A program made the position numbers and the translations under genes. A DNA stretch of 64,000 nt from Limnoperna fortunei. Its lineage: Eukaryota; Mollusca; Bivalvia; Mytilida; Modiolidae. The stretch is from contig OX104117.1 of NCBI GenBank assembly GCA_944474755.1, positions 77,662,926 through 77,726,925 of the forward strand, read 5' to 3'. Positions 10,557 to 22,500 of the stretch are shown piece by piece. Each line of letters opens with the position of its first letter. Position 1 is the first letter of the stretch. The notes under the pieces are model-generated. The model saw nothing but the letters and a program-made list of their open reading frames with translations. It searched no databases and was not told the origin of the DNA.

Positions 10557-13500
10557 GTAAGATCTCGTGAATTCATTGAGAACCACATGGGACAAAATTA
10601 TGGAGAGTTGAAATAAAAAAAGACCTTTTGTGGTAGCTACATGTACCATGTACGTATCTAATGGCATTTTTAGCTTCTCCTGTACCATGTACCAATTTTG
10701 TTTTATATCTAAATACATGTGTATAGGATTGTTAAATAAAAGACTAAATTATGCCACTTAGGTACCGTAGTAAAAGCAAATTATCCTTTTACTTTATATG
10801 TATAATTTATAAACTGATTCTTTGCATCAAACTTCTATCAACCAGCAAAATAAATTTGCTTAAAGATACAACATGTAAGATCTAAGATAATGTTTATTGT
10901 ATTTATCTTCATTTTTCTTGAATAATTAAGCCATCAAAATGTTTTATTTGCCTCACTTTTAATTTTCACTCTCTAGAAGAGCTATTGGTTTGTTCATCTG
11001 TGGCAGAGTGTTTTTTTCACCATAAAACAATTCAATTTTTAAGATCATTTGCTAGAGAGTTTTTTGCAAACTGTGATAATGCAAAATATAATTTTGTGTG
11101 ATTTAATTACATCTTAAAGGGAAACTTCACAAAAAATGAAAATTTGATATGTTATTCTTCAATTAAAAAGAAACACTTTTGCCTCTTGATGTTTTATTAT
11201 ATTTTTAATAGTTAAGTTTCTACATTGAATTTACCGTGTAAAAATGCACTTATGGAGGTCCGCCATCTTGTCACTATCTCGTCACTAGATGGCGATATTA
11301 GAGATCCCTGGACATCCAAGTACCGTAAAACGGTGTGTATAGTCCGCATTTACGTATTGTCTGCACCCCTTTCTTGGACCAGAAAATTGCGGAAAAATTC
11401 TTATATGCATGTACGATCCGCACGTACAAGTTTTCACAAAACGTCTCAAGATAAAGACACCCAAGTCCAACTTGGCCGCGCTTCTTAACAAGTTTTTACA
11501 TTGATATGTAATTTACTCTCTTTTAAAATATCTTTAATGTTTATACTTTTATTAATTTCAAGTGATTATAGTAAATTAAATTAAAAATAGAGCATTCTCA
11601 TATCGTCTATTTTGATCGTTGTTAAAACGGAAAATCACACATTTCGAAACCAAAACAATTTGTCAACTTTGATTCATCAACCAAACAAAGAAAACAAAAA
11701 GATAACACGTTTTATTTTAATCCCTGAATGATTGCAATCAAAACATCGATCTTCAAACACTTGAGGTTACATAAGGACGCCATTTGCATTTTATGCAATA
11801 CATGTTACACATCTACTATTTTTCGTATCTGTTTTAATTTTTATTCGTCCTGTAGAATTAATATAATATTACTAAAAATAATTTAAGTTAAAATTAATAT
11901 CATAACAACGTATACATATGGAAGTTTGTAAAAGAATTATGTTAGAATAGTACGAAAATACCGTGTATGACACTACAACAAAATGTCGACCGCCATTGAC
12001 AACAATCAATGGGACGAAAAAAACCCGATCGAGTCTGTATTCATGTATAATCCGCACCATTCCTTTCCAACTAAAATTAAAAGAAAAAAACTGCGGACAA
12101 TACGACCCTTATTACGGTACTTTAAAGTCGCCGTATGATAATAACGCGAAACGGTCAATAACAGAAGGTTGTACTATAAGACAATGTTGTGGCAAGATTA
12201 TGTTTCGTATTCCTGATCTAAGCAAATAAAACCGATTTGTGTAACAAAAAGTTAACCTGTTTAAAGACATTTAAAATTCTGGTATTGAATGATAGCTTTA
12301 AATAAACTTTGAACTTAATGGGAGTATCTTAAGTAAACAATTGGGATTTGTTCTCCATTGTGCAACCACTTTACGTAAGACTACATCAGCAACAACTTCA
12401 TGCAAATATCATTTTCCAGAATAATATGGAGGATAGTTTAATGGTATGGTGACCTCATTTTTCATCGAATATTCGTATGAATTTTGTCCATTAATATTAA
12501 TTAAATTGAAAATTATTCGTATTATTACTTTCAACTTAATCAGATGATGCAACTTATTGAACGAAACTTTTTTACACAAAATCTTTGCAAAGTTGACTAT
12601 TTATAAAATAACGTTCATTAAATGATGTTTTCACGCATCAAAATTTCACTTCATGTTTAGTACATTTATTCATATTATTATTAATACTGGTAACATTTAT
12701 TGTGGGAGTGCATAACACAGTTTCTAAAATTGTACATGTGTATATTTTGCATCTAAAGGTATTCGAAATCTTATATATATCCTGTGTTCTGACACTTCGG
12801 TGTATTCAAATCATACCTGTCCCTGGCAGGAGGGGTGGCCGTTCTAATTTCGAAGTGCATGATTAACCTTAAATCTGATTAGCTTTTGAAAATGTCAGAA
12901 TATTCATACTTCAAAGTCTGCGTCAAATGATCTAGTAATTACAATAAACATCCTGTTTGTTTACCTGCTAATTCTGGTAATTACCCTTCAAAAACCAGTA
13001 ATGATTTACCTGTAAAATTTACACGTCGGACAGTCCAGGTACAACTGCCGTTTCAAGACAAGCAAAATTGTCTACAGAATTTTATTTTATGTTAAAAAAA
13101 TTAATATACAAATATATCTGTTATTTCAATTATTATATAGGTAATTATCTTAGTTGAATAAAGACATGTTAAAATTTGTGGCTAAAAATACTTTTATTAA
13201 TACAAAGAACATTGTAATCTTATGTTGTCAGCTGGTTATTAGTCATCGCCACAGTTTTAATATTCTTCAAAGAGCAAAGCCAGAAAAAACATTTTTAAAC
13301 TGGATTATTTATCATATTAACTGGATAATTACATTTATCATGTCACAAACGCAGTCTCGTGATAAAATACTGTCAATATGGCAGCCCTCATACATTAATC
13401 CACTCTGTAAGGGTAACGGTAAAGAATACAATAAAACATCAAAAGGCATTTATATTTCTTTTTATTTGAAGAATAACATATCAAATTTTCATTTTTTCGT

Positions 13501-16500
13501 GAAGTTTCCCTTTAATAACTTGGTGTCAGACTTGAAAACTGCAATGACAAAAAGGGAACCAGTATCAACATACAGTAATAATAAGTTCCTAACATGGTAG
13601 CACCATTGTCAGGTATCTGAACTATTGGATTTGATGATGACACAGTCAGCTACTTAATGTTTTTTTCAACATGCAACAAAGTGTAAATTTTAATTCAAAT
13701 GTCAAGGAAAAACAGAATATGTTCTAGTATGACAATATAAACACCAAATATTATATTTTGCAGTATGAAGTCGGTGTTTTAACCCTTTTGAACAGAAGAA
13801 GAAAGGTAAAATTAGGCTTTAATTAGACAAACTATATTCCTGTGTTGTCATTTGAAAATGCATCCTTGTGGTACATGTATCTCACAATATATTATATATT
13901 ATGTCTGAATTTGTTTTATCCATGGACATAATTATGTTTCCCCCCATTTGGTGGGGAGACATATTGTTTTTGTCCTGTCCGTCAGTATGTTGGTCAGTCA
14001 CAAAGTTATTCGGCTCAACTCCTCTGAAACTACACAACCAAATTTTACCAAACTTGGTACATAGCAAGTACACCAAATGTGTTTGTGCATATTACCAGGA
14101 AATTTTTATCCTCAAAATTTTGTGGGAGTTATGGCCCTTTGAACTTAGAATTTTCCAACAATTCCTTATAAATTATGGTTTCCGCTCAACTCTGAAACTA
14201 CTGCATCAAATTTATGAAACTTGGTGTGTAGCACATACACCATATTTAGTTGTGCATATTACAAGGAAATTTTATCCTCTAGGTCAAATTTGGGGAACGG
14301 GGAAGACATTGTTTTTGTATGCAAAAACAAACTTTAATTTATTATTTTTTGTTGCTGTAAGGAAACATATGAATACCAATCATAACAGCTGTTGCTTGTG
14401 TTCATCAACAATTGAGACTTGGATTTTTGTTATCCTCTCCTTGTTAATCTCATGAGGAGGTTTTTGGAATCCTACTTACATTATTACACATGGAATTAAC
14501 AACTGTATGGTCCCTGAATCAAATAAGGAAAAGTATTTTTTTTTGCTACCAAATGTTTTAGGACAGTGACATTTAAAAGTGATAGGTGGACCTTGTGTTT
14601 TTAATTAACGAAAATAATAATGACCACGTCCATCAAAATGATCTGCCCTAATCAGTTTAATTACATTTAAACCTGTCTATATATACCCAGATGTTGTTGA
14701 CTTTTTTGTGGTGGTTTTTGGAGTATTAGACACATGACAAGATAGTCACAAGAAATTATATTAACTTGTATAAATGTAGTTTTAAAAAAAAATCAGAAGT
14801 ATATAAATTTCTACAAACTGTGAGCTGTTATGAAGTAATGTGATTTGCAATAATTGGCCGTTATAATCTGCTGTACTAGCAGGAAGTATTTTGTTGAAAA
14901 ACAGTGAAAAAATGTTGATATTCTGAGATATATGTCTGTGACTTCCAATATTGTTTTTTGCTTATTTAGAGAATTTTTCATTCCAGAAACTAGGATATTA
15001 TAAAAAGAAAAAGGACATAGAAGTAGCCATTGTAATAAGAATTCACCGGATATTTCGAGTAAGTATTGTCAAGTTAATTAAGCACCAACCAACGTTATCT
15101 GTAATTAATGGAGTTTGCATCTCGTTTAGGAAATACAGTAATGAGACAGAAGAATTTTTTACCTACTTTTTCCAAGTTGTGTAACTTTTTACAGAAAATT
15201 TTGGTTCTTTTGATACTTTATCCCCTTAAAAAAGAGAAGTGACTTCTCCATGTAATTCTAAATTAGTATGAATCTTGCCCTGTGAATTCACTGCTGTGGG
15301 GCTAGATGACAAACCAAAATAATAAGGGATGAAATGTTTTGTTTCCCTGAAGTAAACGAAAAAATGAAACCAATCGAAATGTATTGTATCGTCACCCTTG
15401 TATTGTGATACACATCGTTTCATGAGGTAGGTGTATGAGTGATTCTGATTGGTCTTGGTTTTTTTCCTTAGCCAATTAAGTAATTTGTAACAAACTACAG
15501 TGGATTACTGAGGAATAATATTACACTGTTAATTTTTTTCTGTGCCAGTAACCTTTTCACAAAACATTGACTGATTTTATACTAGGTTGCTATCGATTTA
15601 TCCACCCTCAAAATGAATCGGGTTATTGAGTAAAAACAGTGAAAGATGTCTTAAGCAAATATTATTTGGTTTACAGTATACATATTTGCCATTTGTTTTT
15701 CAGTTGGCAACCATGAGATTTCCTGATGATGTTAAACTCTGGCTGTCACATATTCAGTTTTCAAAGTCAAAGGTTTGAATTCTTATCATTAAGCGTGTGG
15801 ATATTTTGCAAAGGAAAATATTTACATATATAACAGTAAATTGACCTAATACAATGGTCATTTGACGCTAAAATGCCATGAATTGTTATCAAGTACAGTC
15901 TTCACGCTAAACTTTCTTGGTCACAGTCCAACAGGGCTGTACATACAGAATTTTGCAGGTCCACAAGAAAATTAACAAGACCAAATTTTTCATGTCAATT
16001 TTAGAAGTGTCAATATTCAGTAATATCACTAAAAATCAATAAAATTGTTTTCAGTCATAAATTCTTGAAAATGACATAAGCATGGTCTCCCATGGCTCAC
16101 ACTAGATCAGAATTATTGTGAAAAGTCATTTTCCTTTTTATGAGGCTAATTATAAGGAGAAGGAATAGAACAGACAGAAGTTGCTTATTATTAATTATTT
16201 ACGTTGGAAAAAAAAACAGCAAATAAACATGAAAAACATGCTGTTACAAAAAAGACAGATGGTAATAAAATTGAAGGTCATATTTGCTTATTACAATCCA
16301 CCCCAATGTTTCCGAGATCGTGATCAGCACGTCCTGAATATAGCCAAAATACTCCTCGCTGGACAAAAGGCAGACATCCAATCAATGATTTTATAATAAT
16401 TGATTGACTGGATGTCCACTACACATACTAGAGCAACACTTTGCACGAATAAACAGCAACTACACTAAAGAAAATTGAGTAACAGTGGAGGAAACAGTCT

Positions 16501-19500
16501 ATCCATTCTCCTCTACAATCAGTGGAGAAGTTTGAGTAACAGTGGAGGAAACAGTCTATCCATTCTCCTCTACAATCAGTGGAGAAGTTTGAGTAACAGT
16601 GGAGGAAACAGTCTATCCATTCTCCTCTACAATCAGTGGAGAAGTTTGTGGAGCATGTAAAGTATCTGTTATTGTTTGGTATGGCCATGAATTCCATCAT
16701 AGATGGTTTTTTAAGTTTTGACAAATTTTGTGAGATGTAAAGTAATTCAAAATCAAATTATTTTCAGAAAGAGCCAACAAATGTCAGTAAACTGTTTAAC
16801 CAGATGTTGCAAATACACACAAATAAAGCAGGTAAGCAGTGACTGATTTATGCTTATTACAAAGCAGTAACATACAAATTCCAACATTTACTGTAAACTC
16901 AAGTGTAATGTGTGAAATGCAGACATTACATTTATGTTAATTATGTCCATTTTACTTGGATGTAATCCTGAACATTATATTTATGTTAATTATGTCCATT
17001 TTACTTGGATGTAATCCTGAACATTATATTTAGGCCAAACAAAAAAATATGTGTGTTTCCGGTTACATTGAATTATAAAATAGGTAGGTAGGTGGTTTTT
17101 TTTTTTTGGGGGGGGGTTTTTTTGGGTTTTTTTTTTGGGAATGGTGTTGGTTAATTAGTAATTTAATTTTGGCTTTTTGATCTTTATCTTTTATACCTGT
17201 GTAAAGCTTGTAATTTTCACGCAAGAATTTCCTATAAAGCCTTTCAAAGTATACAGTCATTTGATGAGCTATCAATTTCGTTACAAGCGTTCCGTTCACA
17301 TGTTTACATTTAGCCGCCATTTAGGGGCGGAAGTATGAAAAAAGAGCTAAAAAACGAACAATACTTCCGGTTCGAAGTAACCTCCGTTAAAAACACCAAA
17401 AAAAACTTTTGGGTCGGGATTTTGGCTTCAAAAAAATAGGTAGGGTCGGGTAACCGGAAACACATATTTTTTTTTTGGCCTTATGTTAATTATGTCCATT
17501 TTACTTGGTTGTAATCCTGAACATTACATGTATGTTAATTATGTCCATTTTACTTGGATGTAATCCTGAACATTATATTTATGTTAATTATGTCCATTTT
17601 ACTTGGATGTAATCCTGAACATGATATTTATGTTAATTATGTCCATTTTACTTGGATGTAATCCTGAACATTACATTTATGTTAATTATGTCCATTGTAC
17701 TTGGTTGTAATCCTGAACATTATATTTATGTTAATTATGTCCATTTTACTTGGTTGTAATCCTGAACATTATTTTTAGGCCAAACAAAAAAATATGTGTG
17801 TTTCCGGTTACATAGAATTATAAAATAGGTAGGTGTTTTTTTTTTTTTTTTGGGGGGGGTTTTTTGGGAATGGTGTTGGTTAATTAGTAATTTAATTTTG
17901 GCTTTTTGATCTTTATCTTTTATACCTGTGTAAAGCTTGTAATTTTCACGCAAGAATTTCCTATAAAGCCTTTCAAAGTATACAGTCATTTGATGAGCTA
18001 TCAATTTCGTTACAAGCGTTCCGTTCACATGTTTACATTTAGCCGCCATTTTGGGGCGGAAGTATGAAAAAAGAGCTAAAAACGGAACAATACTTCCGGC
18101 TCGAAGTAACCTCCGTTAAAAACGCCAAAAAAAACTTTTGGGTCGGGATTTTGGCTTCAAAAAAATAGGTAGGGTCGGGTAACCGGAAACACATATTTTT
18201 TTTTTTGGCCTTATGTTAATTATGTCCATTTTACTTGGTTGTAATCCTGAACATTACATGTATGTTAATTATGTCCATTTTACTTGGATGTAATCCTGAA
18301 CATTATATTTATGTTAATTATGTCCATTTTACTTGGATGTAATCCTGAACATTACATTTATGTTAATTATGTCCATTTTACTTGGATGTAATCCTGAACA
18401 TTATATTTATGTTAATTATGTCCATTTTACTTGGATGTAATCCTGAACATTACATTTATGTTAATTATGTCCAATTTACTTGGTTCAACATGTTATTGCT
18501 GTTTCTGTTTTGTTTGTATTGTTAAGTGCTTTATGACTTTTAACTTTTATAAATTTGTTAATGCAAAATCCAACTTTCTTTTTGTCCCAATATCAACATT
18601 TTGTTAGCTTTATTAGGCTTTAGTGAAGAGCAGATGATTACTTATTTTTTTTAGATCTATGGATTCTTGCTGCAAAATGGGAACTGGAAAATAACAGTAG
18701 CCCGGAAAATGCTAGACATTTGCTGCAGATGGGACTGAGATATCTTAAGACCAGCAAGACGTTATGGCTAGAGGTCTGTACCCGTGGAACATGATCTTTA
18801 TTAGTGTGATTTTATATTTTTCTTGAATAGGGAAGAAAGTTTGTAAAAATAATATCCAATTTTAAATAGGTACGCAAAATGCAGAAATGAAAAGATATTA
18901 ATGTTCTTTTGTTTTACCGTAGATGCTCGCTTAAAAGTCGGTCCGCATATAAGTCGGGGGGTCTTTTTGGGCCTTAAAATTTGGTATTTTGCTGTTGACC
19001 CTCGTATAAGTCGGTCGGAAGACAGACGTGTTGACATGAGGTCAGAATCAAATAAAAATTCCAAATTTTTGAATAAAAATCATTATATCATTAAAACTTC
19101 TTTTTTATTATTTGTTTCTCATGTTTTATGAGTTAAATATCGCTTGTCATTTATCTTAAGTGGTTTGTTTACATTAGTGTACACGTGTTTTAAAAATGTA
19201 AACGTAATTATCTCCCTGAATTTGCTATGACTAAAACCCATAAAAAAGACAAACACAAGTAAATATACAAATATTCATTTTCGTAATTATTTAATAATTA
19301 ATGCAGAGTTTTTAAAATAAATGAAAGCTAAAATACAAAATATAAAGGAATATGGTTTGTAAATTAAAATAATGATTGATGAAAAAAACGAATTCTGTAG
19401 CATATATGTATTAGTTAGTTAAGTATTTGGAAAACAAATGTCCTTTATACGAATGGAAAAATGGAAACTGGATAAAATAAACAATACACAAGTAAAAACA

Positions 19501-22500
19501 ATCTTTATTAATGTCTTAAACATACTTTATTTAGCATAACTAATCACGTTTCTGTATATTTTCGTCTTTATAGTTGGCGATCTATGTATGACCTTCAAAC
19601 TTCGACCGGAATTCTTTCCTCTTGTGGTATGACTCGCTTAAAAGTCGGAACCCTTCTCTAAAACCAAATTTTAACTCCCAATTTCCCGACTTATTTGCGA
19701 GTATGTACGGTAAGTATTTGGAAAACAAATGTCCTTTTGATATTTAAAGACAAAGCAGGGGTCATTCTTAACAAAGAAAAGCACAGAATATATTTATGTT
19801 TTATCGAATTTGAATTGAGGCCTTTCATAAAAAAATAGTTTTTTGCTGTTTTCAGACCTAATTTTCTGTTATACTACAAGTGAACGTATTTTAGTGAGGG
19901 TTCTTTGCGTGACAAATGAAAACTGCTTACCACATATGGTTCAGTTTATGCTCCTTTTGTAGATCAAGAATGGCACGTTTTTAATCAACAAATATTTCCT
20001 CAGGATAGTCAGTGTTTTGAAATATGGCGTATTTTTCATATTGATAGGGCAATTTTCCATAGTAAAATTTGACCTAAATTAAAACCATAGTGTACATTAG
20101 GAACAATGGATTGTTGTCTATTCGAAATCCTTCGGGTAATGTTGTCTGCAGTTAAGGCAGGAAAAGTCTTGGGGTTTGTCCGAATACCATTGAATGTCAC
20201 GAAAGCCGACAAACTTTTGTAAACAAAAATGGCAGACTTATTATGTAAATTCCCTTTGCAAAAGTCAAGGACGATTTGTAACATCTAAACAACAGAGGAA
20301 TTGTATAAAACATGGACAGGTTACCAAATCTAAATTTTTTCTACTGGATTTTCATAATGAAAAGGTAAAATATGGAGTAATGAAAAAATGCAAGCAAAAA
20401 AATTTTTCCAAGGGGGTGCGGCATTTAATATAGTAGATTGGTAAATTGAAAATGAACAAGACAAATAAATAATAATAAAAAATGTGCCTCAATTGGGGAA
20501 CAGGCAAAAAATGGTCCATATATTTATCTGTTTTCTCTGGTACTTCATTATTACATTTATTTACTTTTACTTTTACTTCTATACATTGATATTTAACTCT
20601 TATATATTTACATGTTAGCTAAACTCATGGTATTATTTCATTTCCCAGGTACCAATTTGTGGTTTGAGAAAATGTGTTTTTATACCCCCGCTCGACAGAG
20701 TCGGGGGTATATAGTGGTCCTCATGTCCGTCCGTCCGTCCGTCCGTTCGTCCATCCACATTTGGTTTCTGGATGATAATTCAAAAAGTTTACATCTGATT
20801 TGAATGAAACTTTGGGATATTGTTATATATCAGGTTGGTAAGAAGCCTATTGATTTTGGGGGAAATCCGTCAAATTTCAAGGTCACAGTCCACGAAAAAC
20901 GTTAGAAATTTTTACAAAAAAGTTGTTTCCGGACAATAACTCAAAAAGTTTACATCTGATTTGAATGAAACTTTGGGATATTGTTATATATCAGGTTTGT
21001 AAAAAGCCTTTTGATTTTGGGGGAAATCGGTTAAATTTCAAGGTCACAGTCCACGAAAAACGTTAGAAATTTTTACAAAAAAGTTGTTTCCGGACGATAA
21101 CTCAAAAAGTTTGCATGTGATTTGAATGAAACTTTGGGATATTGTTATATATCAGGTTGGTAAGAAGCCTATTGATTTTGGGGGAAATCAGTCAAATTTC
21201 AAGGTCACAGTCTACAAAAAACGTTAGAAATTTTTACAAAAAAGTTGTTTCCGGACAATAACTCAAAAAGTTTGCATCCGATTTTAATGAAACTGTAAAA
21301 TATTGTTATATATTTTGTTGGTAAGAAGCCTATTGATTTTGGTGGAAATCTATCAAATTTCAAGGTCACAGTCCACGAAAAAAGTTAGAAATTTTTACAA
21401 AATGCGGGGGTATTAGTGATCACTAGATCGACTTTGTCTAGTGATAGTAATGTGGTTCATCGTTTGTCATTTCTCCTATCAAAGCAAAGTTCTGAAATTC
21501 GTGGTTTGCAATGAAATCCATGAAAATTAATACAACACAAAAATAACAAATCTTTTGTATTATAGGCATTTCCAAACAATAAAAAAATTACATCAAAATC
21601 ACCATACCGTTAGTTAAAGGGCTATAATGAGCTAAGGCTAGTACATGTTAATTTTGCTATTCAGCTTGAGACTTTTGGGCTACTTAGAAAGAGATATAGA
21701 GTGGAAGTCAGTAATAAATAAACAATTTTTTTCAGTATTTCAGAATGGAACTTATGAACACAGAAAAGGTAATATACATTTGTCTTTTTTTTGTATAACA
21801 GTCACTGTAGTGACCTCTATATATTGGGTTATTTATCAGAGACATAAATATTTGTGTATCAGATAAATAATCCCTTAATTTTGTCAATTTTACTTAAATA
21901 AAAAAAGAATTCAGTCAATTGAAGAGATGCTTCCAGAATGCAATTCGTATATTTCCAAAAAGGAACCTGTGATTTTAAGAAAGAGACATCATGTTTTCTT
22001 AAGTTAATCATGTCAGTTGGACTGTCTTCAAATTTAATGTATACAGAAATGAATACATGGTTTAAAAATAGAAGAATTTTAATTGTTCTCATTATGTAAT
22101 AAATTTGTCATACTTGTAACAGAACCAATGCATTTAACCTAATTAAAATTGTTGTCACCTTTTGATGAGTCTTGAAATAAAGAAGGAAAACATTTAATAC
22201 ATTTTTTTAATAAAGGTTTTCATTATTTCATAGTTAAGACAGAGAAGATCCTTGCTTGGTGCTGAGGAGACCGTACCAGAGGTATAAATTAAGTGAATAG
22301 AATTCTTCAGTTTGGGTCTACTTTTGTTATCAACTCTTTGTAGTTCAGTTAATTTTATTATCCATGTTTTCAACGAAAATCCTGGTTATTAGTTTGGGGA
22401 AAGGCAGGCATGTTTCCAAGCAGAGGGCTTTCCGGTCAATAGCTTCCGTTTGGATAAACCAATCTTGCTGAAACTTTGGATATAACTATCTAGCATGATG

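Larger units (their letters stand above)
11118..13511. mobile_element. TTAA-flanked element (piggyBac-like, non-autonomous), 2.4 kb
   Basis: TTAA stands at 11114-11117 and 13512-13515. Inside, the ends are inverted repeats starting AGGGAAACTTCAC, near-identical for about 55 bp and recognisable for about 170 bp. TTAA duplication is the hallmark of the piggyBac superfamily. No transposase frame remains. The longest non-recognised frames inside are under 150 codons, so it depends on a helper. A second element is nested inside (11323-12117). It sits in the UTP6 intron between exons a and b. Confidence 0.8.
16923..18485. repeat. 49-bp satellite array interrupted by two MITE copies
   Basis: The unit TATGTTAATTATGTCCATTT...CTTGGATGTAATCCTGAACAT repeats every 49 bp in three blocks: 16923-17032, 17481-17777 and 18211-18485. 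Variants ACATG and GGTTG mark individual units. After each MITE the same order of variant units follows, so the array grew by duplicating a block that already held the MITE. It lies in the intron between UTP6 exons e and f. Confidence 0.92.

Noticed and set aside
13154..13600. 148-codon + frame as a gene
   Set aside because: AT-rich, spans the right inverted repeat of the TTAA element, no family resemblance, and UTP6 exons lie on both sides.
17095..17140. Long T/G homopolymer tract as a functional G-quadruplex
   Set aside because: Only one G run of nine or so in each copy and variable T runs; better explained as a slippage-prone tail region of the MITE or sequencing uncertainty.
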